From positions 8,482,129-8,546,128 of the forward strand of contig OU452228.1 of assembly GCA_911728455.2 (NCBI GenBank): a DNA stretch of 64,000 nucleotides, in the 5' to 3' direction. The translations under genes were made by a program, and so were the position numbers. The notes under the pieces are model-generated. The model was not told the origin of the DNA. It ran no database searches and was given only the letters and a program-made list of their open reading frames with translations. Positions 35,701 through 47,700 of this stretch are shown here, piece by piece. The stretch is from Marthasterias glacialis. Taxonomy: Eukaryota > Echinodermata > Asteroidea > Forcipulatida > Asteriidae. Each line of letters begins with the position of its first letter. The stretch's first letter is position 1.

Positions 35701-38700
35701 TTTAGAGTACCACTGGCACAAAGAAACTTTTGTTCTTGGAACAATGATTCTAGTTAAAGCGCTGGATTTTGTGATTTTATTGAGAAAATGTCAAGTTCAT
35801 GCTCTGTGATTTGCAAAACCTCGGTCGTGATCTATGGCTGAGGATTGGTTCTAAAATCCAGAATCAAGACTAGATCTGTAGATACTCGGACTTTTCTCCA
35901 TTGAGCCGAAGTACAATGAATTAACAATGGTGGAAGCCTCCCCATGTCTCGTAGTCCTGTTCTTGGAACATAAGGACAAAGGTCTAGGGTCGGGGAGTAC
36001 ACAATAACCCCCGCATAATGGGCAAAAGTCAGTGAAACATTCAGCACCATCTGTCCTTTTTGTGAGGGTGAAACTAAGTGCTGTGCGTTGAGTGTATACT
36101 CACCAGGACAAAAATGTTCGGACGACCTTCATTCCGGTATTCCGATTTTACACAACTGCGTTTAGACGCCGCCCGCTCGCTGGGGCGGAAAATATTGGCG
36201 TATTTACAGGTCATCCGGCGGAATTTGCTTGGCGTAAGGGTAAAATTTCTCTTATGAGAAGTGTTGGTCCTGAATGAGAAGAACCAGAATTGAGAATTCT
36301 GACCAGGTAGTATGCCTGTGTATTTTTTCCCCGCAGGACTCGGGGAAAGCACTGAGTGTACACTACTTATCGCACTTTGATGTTGGGTAAAAACCAAAAT
36401 ACTGCATATCTTAAAACGTGGCATTTAAAATAAGCGTCTGACTTTAAAATAACCAATCCTTTTTTCTTCCACCCAGGTATAACATGTGAGGTATTGCCAC
36501 AGCCAAGCAACGGGCAACTGACATGCGACACAATGGACAGGAGTATTGGAACAGTGTGTAACCTGACGTGCAGCGAGGGCTACGAGCCGGATGGGAGCTT
36601 AGAGACACAGTGCAACCTGAACGAGGCACAGAGTAGCGGACAGTGGTCTACCACGGATGTTAGATGCAATGGTACGTGTTCCTTGGAAAACCCTACAACA
36701 AGAGACAATGTATTAAACCAGTTCATACCATCAGCCGATGTCACAAAATCACATTCAAAATCCAGCAGCTGACTTCACACAACTTTACGCAACTGCGTAA
36801 GTCCACTTACACCACATTTTTATAGCGCAGATGGCCTAACTTGTGCACTAAATGTTACGCAAGTGGACTTACGCAGTTGCGTAAAGTTGTGTGAAGTCAG
36901 CTGCTGGATTTTGAATGTAATTTTGTTAGTGTAATATCATTGTCAAAATGAAACCATGACTAAACCAAGTAAAAACAACAAATAGTCTCATTAGTTGCAC
37001 TGGGATTTACTTTTAACCCCTCGGTTACCCCTCAGCCCCTCAGGCTGAAAGGGTACTGTCATTGCCTTCTTGTCTATTAAACTTTGAGCCTTGTTGCAGT
37101 GCAGTGGCATAACCAGCAAGGGGGGGGGGCATGATCCACCCATTCAGAATCCATAACCAGGGAAATCTTCAAATTTTTCCCATCCACCCCGACGGGATTA
37201 TTTTCTCGGAATTGCCAGAATCGTTTTTCTCGGAGAGTACCAGTGGCACAAAGAAACCTTGACTTGACAAAACCAAGAGAACAATGATTCTCTTTATAGC
37301 ACAGGGGTTTTTGATTTCTCTATCAAGAAAATGTCAAATTCACGCACCGTGAATTGCAAAACCTCTGCCTGAGCTAGGGCTGAGGATTGGTCCTAAATCT
37401 GGAACCAAGGCTGGATCCCTGGCTCACTTTGACTTGGCCTCTATTGAGCCGAAATACAATGAATAATCAATGGTGGAAGCCTCTCGATGTCTCGTAATCC
37501 TCTTCCTGAAACAAAAGGACAAAGATCTGGAATCGGGGATTACACACTAACCCCTGCATTATGGGTGGAAATTGGCAAATTATTTAACACTGTTGTGTGG
37601 CTGAAACGAAGCACTGCATGGGTAAGTGCAAACTCTGTGAACGCTTCAAAACAAAATGAGAGGGCGACCTTTGTTCCGGTATTCCGATTCCGAATGGTGT
37701 TTTAAAATGACCTCCATTTGCTTGCTCGGACAACATTGTGAGTATACAGGTCATCCGGCGTCAACTGGAGATAATGAGACCGAAAAAAATGCACAAATGA
37801 TTGGTTCAATCTAACAAAAGCCCCCAAAATTATGTCTTTGCCCCCCACCCCTCCCAAATGAAAATGTCTTGTGACTCCACTGATTTTGTTTGTTTGACAC
37901 ATTATTAAGCAATAGATGTGGGAACCCAACAAGATTCTCCAAAATGTGCCTGACAATCATCATCTTCTACATAGCTATTTTCGGAGGCTGTGTTATAAAA
38001 AAATCAAATAAGTAATTTTGAATGGGGTTGGAACCATTTTTGGGTGACTTGGGAGGGCGCTATACAATGTAATAGTCCACAATATCAATGAGCACTGTTA
38101 GCAGCTATCAAATCCAGCACTACCTCTGGCGATGCAATGCGTCCACAATGAACTGTCCTGTCTGCAACGTCCCTAATTATCAGTGGTATAATCATGCACT
38201 CGTCCCTGATGTCATCTGTTAACCTGTATGCTGTCCAAAGATTATAAAGCGCCGTAGGGGACCTCTAGCTGAAATGTGAAATCTCACTGGACACCATTTC
38301 GGCAAGTGACTCTATTGATACAACACTGATACGTGCGGACCAGTGTAGACAAGGACAGATGCTATCAATGGGAAACACAAGCATTCACTTGCCGAAATGG
38401 CACCCATGCGTATTTCACTTTCCAACAGTAGATAAAGGCCCAGTTCCCCATCTTGCGCCTACGGCGCTCTATAATCTTTGATGCTGTCAATCCAATTTAT
38501 TAGTGCCCCCTCATCATCATCCTATATCAATCAGAATTGTCCCTACACTACAATATTACTCTGCTAATGTGACCAAAGTAACTAAATAGACCAATCCATT
38601 AAGCCCCGCCCTTGCTGTATTGACCAATCACAGACATGATTGCGCAACCAAAAGTCTGACAAACTTTATATGGCGCGCATGCACTGTAGGTCGTGCTTAA

Positions 38701-41700
38701 TGGATCGGTCTAATTATTGTTGCACTTATCTTATACCCTATGTTCAATGTGTTCACTGTCGTTCTACGATGGTCCCTCATACTTACATTCATCTTGACAT
38801 ATATTTCTTTCCCCTTCTCCAGCCAAGACATGTCCCATCCTGGTTGCAGGAAGGAATATGAAGATCAAACCAAGAAGCTGTGAGAAAACAGCACTGGAGT
38901 ACACCTCGGTCTGTTCCTACGAATGTGGAGATGGATTCCAGCTACGAGGAGTCAATCCTAGAGTCTGTCAGGCAGACGGGCAGTGGTCCAATTCAACAAT
39001 GGATAATAAATGTGTTGGTAAGTTAAAGACATAACTACTCCTAATTGTATCATCAAATCTGTGTTTTACCATGTTCTCAATGTCAATTTTTATTTGTGAA
39101 TTATTCACTCTGTCTTTGAGTGAATAATATGTGGCACATTTTCAAAAAGCCTTGAATAGAAAAGATTTGAATAACGTCTGGTACAATGACTGTAGCTTAG
39201 TCACAAGTTGACCGTTTCAATTTGAGTTCTTCAGACTAGAGACAGTTGCTGGGTCATGTGGATTTGGCTTTAATGTAGTCAAAACAGTATGCGGTTCTTA
39301 AAGTGCTTTATCACCAGATCACACCTGATGGATGTCTGAAAGTGCTCATTATGTTTTACGACAGTTATGTATAGAGCTAGGTTTGAATTGTGAGATCAAT
39401 TATATGTCATCATCATGGGTTTACTAGGTGCAATATGCAGCCAACCATACCAACAACAGCAGGGTAAACCCCTTCTCTGTAACTGATATTGATAAGTGTA
39501 CTGTTGTTTTTTTTTTATGTGCACAATAACATAACACTCGAGGCCTTTGACTTAAAAACTAAATTACTTCGTTCTTCGGATGGGACGTAAGTAATTTTTG
39601 TGATCATAGAGCCTGGCACCAGGACCTGCACTCTGACAACACCAGAGCTGGAGTCTTGTGCACTAGACCCCTCGGCTGTGATGCTCTACATTAATTAGCC
39701 TTTTTGAGGTATGGCGGACACTGTGGGAGTGCACTGTTTGGTTTGGATGTACATGTATACAGACAAATTTATCCAAACCAAATAGTGCCCAAGTTATGTG
39801 TGCATCATCTCAAAATGGCTTGTAATGTGTGCACCATCTCAAAATGGCTTGTGATGTGTGCACCATCTCAAAATGGTTTGTGATGTGTGCACCATCTCCA
39901 AATGGCTTGTAATGTGTGCACCATCTCAAAATGGTTTGTAATGTGTGCACCATCTCAAAATGGCTTGTAATGTGTGCATCATCTCAAAGTGGCTTGTAAT
40001 GTGTGCACCATCTCAAAATGGCTTGTAATGTGTGCACCATCTCAAAATGGCTTGTGATGTGTGCACCATCTCCAAATGGCTTGTGATGTGTGCACCATCT
40101 CAAAATGGCTTGTAATGTGTGCACCATCTCAAAATGGCTTGTAATGTGTGCACCATCTCAAAATGGCTTGTGATCTGTGCACCATCTCAAAATGGCTTGT
40201 GATCTGTGCACCATCTCAAAATGGCTTGTAATGTGTGCACCATCTCAAAATGGCTTGTGATGTGTGCACCATCTCAAAATGGCTTGTGATGTGTGCTCCA
40301 TCTCCAAATGGCTTGTAATGTGTGCACCATCTCAAAATGGCTTGTGATGTGTGCACCATTTCAAAATGGCTTGTAATGTGTGCACCATCTCAAAGTGGCT
40401 TGTGATGTGTGCACCATCTCAAAGTGGTTTGTAATGTGTGCACCATCTCAAAATGGATTGTAATGTGTGCACCATCTCAAAATGGCTTGTGATGTGTGCT
40501 CCATCTCCAAATGGCTTGTAATGTGTGCACCATCTCCAAATGGCTTGTGATGTGTGCACCATCTCAAAATGGCTTGTGATGTGTGCACCATTTCAAAATG
40601 GCTTGTAATGTGTGCACCATCTCAAAGTGGCTTGTGATGTGTGCACCATCTCAAAGTGGTTTGTAATGTGTGCACCATCTCAAAATGGCTTGTGATGTGT
40701 GCACCATTTCAAAATGGCTTGTAATGTGTGCACCATCTCAAAGTGGCTTGTGATGTGTGCACCATCTCAAAGTGGTTTGTAATGTGTGCACCATCTCAAA
40801 ATGGATTGTGATGTGTGCACCATCTCAAAATGGCTTGTAATGTGTGCACCATCTCAAAATGGCTTGTAATGTGTGCACCATCTCAAAATGGCTTGTGATC
40901 TGTGCGCCATCTCAAAATGGCTTGTGATCTGTGCACCATCTCAAAATGGCTTGTAATGTGTGCACCATCTCAAAATGGCTTGTGATGTGTGCACCATCTC
41001 AAAATGGCTTGTGATGTGTGCTCCATCTCCAAATGGCTTGTAATGTGTGCACCATCTCAAAATGGCTTGTGATGTGTGCACCATCTCAAAATGGCTTGTA
41101 ATGTGTGCACCATCTCAAAATGGCTTGTGATGTGTGCACCATCTCAAAATGGCTTGTGATGTGTGCTCCATTTCAAAATGGCTTCTAATGTGTGCACCAT
41201 CTCAAAGTGGCTTGTGATGTGTGCACCATCTCAAAGTGGCTTGTAATGTGTGCACCATCTCAAAATGGATTGTGATGTGTGCACCATCTCAAAATGGCTT
41301 GTAATGTGTGCACCATCTCAAAATGGCTTGTAATGTGTGCACCATCTCAAAATGGCTTGTGATCTGTGCACCATCTCAAAATGGCTTGTGATCTGTGCAC
41401 CATCTCAAAATGGCTTGTAATGTGTGCACCATCTCAAAATGGCTTGTGATGTGTGCACCATCTCAAAATGGATTGTGATGTGTGCACCATCTCAAAATGG
41501 CTTGTAATGTGTGCACCATCTCAAAATGGCTTGTAATGTGTGCACCATCTCAAAATGGCTTGTGATCTGTGCACCATCTCAAAATGGCTTGTGATCTGTG
41601 CACCATCTCAAAATGGCTTGTAATGTGTGCACCATCTCAAAATGGCTTGTGATGTGTGCACCATCTCAAAATGGCTTGTGATGTGTGCTCCATCTCCAAA

Positions 41701-44700
41701 TGGCTTGTAATGTGTGCACCATCTCAAAATGGCTTGTGATGTGTGCACCATCTCAAAATGGCTTGTGATGTGTGCACCATCTCAAAATGGCTTGTAATGT
41801 GTGCACCATCTTGAGATATGGTGGACACATTACTAGCGCACTAATTGGTTTGGGTCAATTTGTCTGTATACACCAAGACCAAACAGTGCAATCCTATTTT
41901 TGTAGTGTCGGCCGTACCTCAAAAAGGCTAATTGTAGTGCCAGCGGGAAAAAAAAGAAGTAGTTATTTGACCAGCAAGTAGTCTTTTCATGATAGATATG
42001 CTTGTTGAACCTTTTACCGGAACTACCCCAGGTGTACACTCAATGTTGCTGATGATATATAACAGCTTTATCACACATTCTCTTTGTGTGAGCTATAATA
42101 TTGTTAAGTAGTTACAAAAAACAAGATGACGATTTTGAACTGGCGTGGCCACATTAAAATATGTCTGATTTTTATGAGTCTAAACTTATAAAAACCAAGC
42201 AAGGGCACATTTTTGCGTTCCTGACTAGAACCATGTTAGATCTCCTATAATTGGTCATGCATTTTTGTGACTTTAGTTATGCTGCGATGACATACAAATA
42301 ATGTACTAATTGCGCGACCAATGTTTACATGTCATCACGTGACCTGTAGTGGGTACTACGTCATCTGAGCTGATGGCAAACTATGTGCAATTACATGCTG
42401 TGACCGACATAGTCACACCAAAAGAGGTTAATTTTGAGTTATGCACTACCGGCGTCCGACGACCATGTAGCATCCCGCCTGTTATTTTGTTTGTAATGTA
42501 AATCACTGTAAAAAAAAGGAGGGGGGGGCAGAAGTAAAGAACGTTGGTGATCATTTATACCTAGCCTTGCTGAATTTCATATAGACAAAGGAATCACACA
42601 GTTTTAGAAAGCCTTCTTTTGATGATTTCAGCTTCAAAACTGTGAAATTCTGGTTTTGAAAAGTGTGTGATTGCGGTTGTCTGGCCCAAAAAACGTTTCG
42701 TTGTGCAATTAGTACTACCACATCGTGAACATATACGTTCCGTGTAGAATTTCCAAAACTTCCTGAACTGTCCTTACTGGCGTTATTCAGCCACTCGAAG
42801 GTCTCTGGTACAAACTCTGGAATGTTTTTCATAGATATGGAGAAAGAAAAGCCTTGATCGAATAAACAAAAGCAACAATCATCATGTACCATAATGCACT
42901 TTCCTATGGAGGATGTCGTGTTTATCTACATTTAATTCCCACTACAGGTCATGTGACGTGGGTCGCGCAATCGGTCTATTGGCAATGTCCGAATTGGAGA
43001 CAGCGGATAGGGCTATGGCTATGGCTGCAGCTGTTGCTAAGTGTTGCTGTGGACATCCCATGCTTCAACGCTTGTTCACGTGACAATGCAGCCATAGCTG
43101 CAGCTGCCACTCTGGACACGGCCTTTAGGCTTGGTTTCAAGATGGTGGATCTGACAATGGAAATTGCCCATGGAATTTATTTCAAAATGACTTTGCTGGG
43201 CATAACAATCTAATAGTGTTAAATTAAGAGTACATTACAAATTCAAAAATAATGTTGACTGGCCACATATATTTTGAGTATATTGAGAAAAGAGGAAATA
43301 GGCTTGTACATGCATGTATCACACATCTATCACTTCTGTTTTTGCGCTGGTCTCTGAAGTTATTTCGGTCAGTGAATTTAAATGTCAGGAACTTGTTTCT
43401 AGTCAGGGTTGTCAAAACGCGCTCAATAATGTCAGGCTTTGTGTTATTTTTAAGTAGCTAAAACTGTGTCTATATTGTGAATTTTGAGCCACCAAACTTC
43501 ACCAGTTACTCCAACATTACTTCTGTTGTGACCGATAAAATCAAACACTTTATTTTTGTTGCATTAAATGTCAATGTTTTTATTTTTACCATCAGATATT
43601 GAGCCCCCAGAATTCACCTCTTGTCCCGATGACATTTCTCTCCCAACCGATCTTCGCCTGAACTTTGCAACCAACCCTGCAAACTGGCACCAACCGGAGG
43701 CAGAAGACAATGACGGAGAGCCAGACATCGAGGCGTCACCGTCTGCTACGCAGGAGAGGTTCTACCTGGATGAAGTAACAGTCATCACCTACACAGCACG
43801 TGATGGGGTGGGACTTGAAAGCACATGCACTTTCAGCATTACAGTCACAGGTACTGCATTTAGATTTTACACCCTTTCCCCCGTCATCAGGATTTATGCA
43901 CACCCTCCCCCATCCATATAGACATCATCGGCCGCTTGCAATCATTTTGGTAATCACCAACGTGTATTTCAGTTGTGTTTAACTGTTACAATTATCCGGG
44001 GCGCGGCGCAAAATGTGGTATTGAGCCAATCACTACAAAGAAATATCTTCTGCGTTACGGTACACTAAATGATGTGCATAAAGTTGCTGTGCGTCAGGCT
44101 GACACAGGTGTTAATAAGTTTTGTGTAATTACACCAGATACAATCTTCTTTTTAACCCTTTAGCACTTGCACACAATTAAACATCGCGTCATTTACTCCT
44201 TGAATGCGTCACGAAAATTCACAAAATTTCCTACTGTGCATAGAAATCCATAGATAACTTTCGTTGTGAGTATTTTCTTGTGTTACAAGTTTAGTTTATT
44301 GTGTAGAGGATGAAATTACCTTTGTGAGTGAGCTTGGTAAGAAGAAATCTGTTAAATATTTTCAATAAACATGAACCGCGTGTACTTTTCTTATGGATAG
44401 GTGATCACCAAAATGGCAATGTTGAAAGCACGTGTGTGATCTGTGACAAAGTTGCACAAGATCTGTTCCGTGCTTCTAAACAAGGGGAAAAGGTAATCAA
44501 TGCATAGCAGTGCTGTGATTAAATTTGCTTTCAAATTGTCTTTAAACACATTGACTTTCCGCCGATGAAAACTGTACTTGAGTTGTGTCAATTTTTACCT
44601 CCATGCAATCTTAAAGATTTTCTTTACTGACTGTAATTTGTTTTTCAACCACAGATGAAGAGCCACCACAAGTTATCAGCTGCCCTGATGATGTTGAAGC

Positions 44701-47700
44701 AGAGAGTAGCAACCGTTCAGTCGCAATTATCTGGGATGAACCAGTGTTTAAGGATAACTCTGGGCTGGACTTAAGGGTAATTTCCAACCGTCCATCTGGA
44801 TCAACATTCACCTGGGGTTTGCCTGAAAAAGTCTGGTATATAGCAACAGATGCGGCTAAAAATACTGTGAGCTGTGAGTTCACTGTGTCCGTCAAACGTA
44901 AGTCTTCAAATATGTACCTCAAGGAAAAAATATTAAAATATTAAATGACAAAGCTGTAATCTCTTGCAAGCAATAGTAAAATACTGTTATTGCTGTTACT
45001 CAGTTTGTTACTTGAATCGAGGACGCTGGTGTTCAAAGTCAAATGATGAGAACTTCTGTCTTGTTGTTCTACGACAAATTGTGGTAGTTTTGAAAAACTG
45101 AATATAGTGGCAAATTTGCCTACGAGATGCTTACAAGGCGCTTCACAAAATTTACAGTTTCAAGTAGGACGATAACAAATATTCAGAAATACCCGGGACA
45201 GTTTATCCATTCTGATTGATCCAGAGGAGATCACAGGTTGATGTTTTAATGTGCGATGTAGACATGGCTCAAAGCTTTTAAACAAGGACTGAGGAAATTG
45301 AGTCAAAAGGGGGCGCTATCAGAGGATTGCGTACAGTGCCCAAATTGCATGGCTCAATTTAAATTTGTAGCCCCATGGAGGAAGATGGTAGCATTTAAAT
45401 TTGGCTCAAGCAAGTTTGAAACTTGCACACGCAATTTTGAAACTTGCGCGAGGCGCTCAACATGGATAGAAATTTTACGCAGACCTGAGAGAGGGGAGCT
45501 TTCAGATTTGTTGTCAACTTTTAAAGGTTAAAATTGGATGTTTCTAACAGAAAGGTATTTATGAATGGGAATAAAAGTGTGTTGAATCGGTTTTCAACCA
45601 GTTGTTTAAATACGGTAAGGCCTGGTTCTGGATGATTTTAACAAGATGAAGTTGAGGTAAAATTATCTAGAACCAGGCCTCACCGTGTTAAAACAACTTG
45701 TTGAAAATCTCTTCACCACACTTTGATTCCCTTATTAAAAAGTTACTCATAAAAAATATTAACTATTTGAAGTTGAACAGCAAAAGATATACAAATAATA
45801 ATTTGTACAGTTTGAATGATGATGTAATACTCAAATGTTTTCAGAAAGAAAGTGCTTATCACCTTCGCACAAACTTCAGTTTCTGATATCTAGTTCTAAA
45901 TCTTGTTCATGTTTTTTCTTTCTTTTTGATTTAGAGTACAGGTGCCCCTTTCACCCTCGACCACGAAATGGTGCCCTGGCCTGCGAGACTTGGTTAGGGG
46001 GACAGTTCTGTCGAGTCTCTTGCAACATCAACTTTGACTTCAACAGAGACCCTGAGGAATTGTACTACTGCAGAACCCTTCCTGGGAGCGACATAGCGGA
46101 TTGGGGACCCGCTCCTCTTAGCATCAACCCAGCCAGCTTCAAAATGCCCTGGCCAGAATGCACTGGTAAATGTTACAATTAACAAGAATTAAAGGGAAAA
46201 TTAATTAAAACTTATATATGTAGCAGTGATATGCTATTTTCTCATGAAACCCAATTCAATTTTTTTTTTCACAAAAACAAAATATAACTAACAATAATCA
46301 TGTAAAGGTGAAAAAATTAATTGTGTAAATTAAATGTATTTTTATATAATTTGTGTGTAAAATATATTAACAAAAATAATTATATAAACAAAAAACAATT
46401 GGTCATTATTTGTATGTGAAATATATTTTAAAAAATAATTTTATAAACAAAAACCAATATATATCATTTGTATGTGAAAATATAATTGGAAAAAATGATA
46501 TATATAAAAAAGTATATATATAATACTCATTGAAATATTTATAAAATTTACATAATATTTAAGTTAATTTTTTTTTGGAAGTAACAATTATAAGTAACAT
46601 TATATTTGTTAATAATTTTTTCTAACCGTTTTTTTTTATTGAGGAAATATATTTTGGCGTTATACGATAACCAATATATTCATGACAAACATGTGTACAC
46701 AAATTTATATAAAAGGCGAAATTATAAATTTACGAAACAATAATTAATCACGGAGAACTATTTCTAAGATACAATTATTTGCTTGTTTGTAATACAACGT
46801 TTTACAAATATAAAGTGTTGGCCGAATTACGGCACAAGGTGGCGCTCTTGTATATAGTGCAGTGTTTTACAAAGTAAAAGTTAGAGCACAAGATGGCGCT
46901 GTCACAAATGGTCATGAATTCTTTAAACTCTTGAGACATGGGTTTTAGTCAGTGGAATTAGCTCAGGATCACGAGTAAAGTAGGCCGCGCCGACGTTTCT
47001 CTGTCCGGTGTCTGGGCAGCTAGCAAAGATCGTATAGCGCACAGCAGCTAGCTAGCTGTAGGGTGCACTTCACTAAATTATGGAATTCTATCTCTTATGA
47101 AATTCTATCTCTGACATTTCAACGTCGCATGTATGGCGGTGATTGTAATGTCCCTAGCCGCTTGCGCCGTAAACGGCGCAATGTTGCGTCGTGCCTTCGC
47201 ATAGTCGCGTCAGGCTGTTGCATTGTCGCGTCTTGCCGTCGCATTGTCCCTTTGTGTGGTCGCATTGTCGCATCGTGCTGTCGCATTGTCGCCCGGAAGC
47301 ATTTGAAGTGCGTCCTCTTTTGTCAAGCACTGAATAATACAGTAAAACTGCTTCCGGGTGACAATGCGACGGCACGATGGGACTATTCGACGGCACGACC
47401 CGACAATGCGCCGTTGACGTCGCAAGCTGGGGACACTACAATCACCACCATACATGTGATATTGACAAGCGCTGTATACTCAGTGCTTTCGAGTCCTGTG
47501 GGAAAAAAAATCCACCGGCAACTCGGGTGGGATTCGAACCCACGACTCCCGCATGACTAGAGCAGATGTCTAATGGCTAATTTTTTCACCTTTGGCTTAC
47601 CATAGAACTTATCAATCTTAATATTCTTAATTGTTTGTTTTGCACTTTATTTATATTTTGCTTATTTTTCACTGTAGAAATTAGGAGCATCAAAATGTGG

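Noticed and set aside
39796..41810. CRISPR-like array
   Set aside because: Units are continuous 29-bp tandem copies without unique spacers, in a eukaryotic intron. It is a minisatellite.
42884..43213. 109-residue plus-strand frame
   Set aside because: Covers the right end of a transposon and an alanine/leucine-coding GCT repeat; no domain, no splice-site support.
47063..47560. 165-residue protein with CRRIV repeats
   Set aside because: It is a translation of the foldback element and the adjoining SINE; both strands are open there because of the repeat.
47510..47575. tRNA gene on the minus strand (also at 51590, 59195, 63155)
   Set aside because: The B box is present, but no acceptor stem closes, and the same 3' body follows in every copy. 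These are tRNA-derived SINEs.
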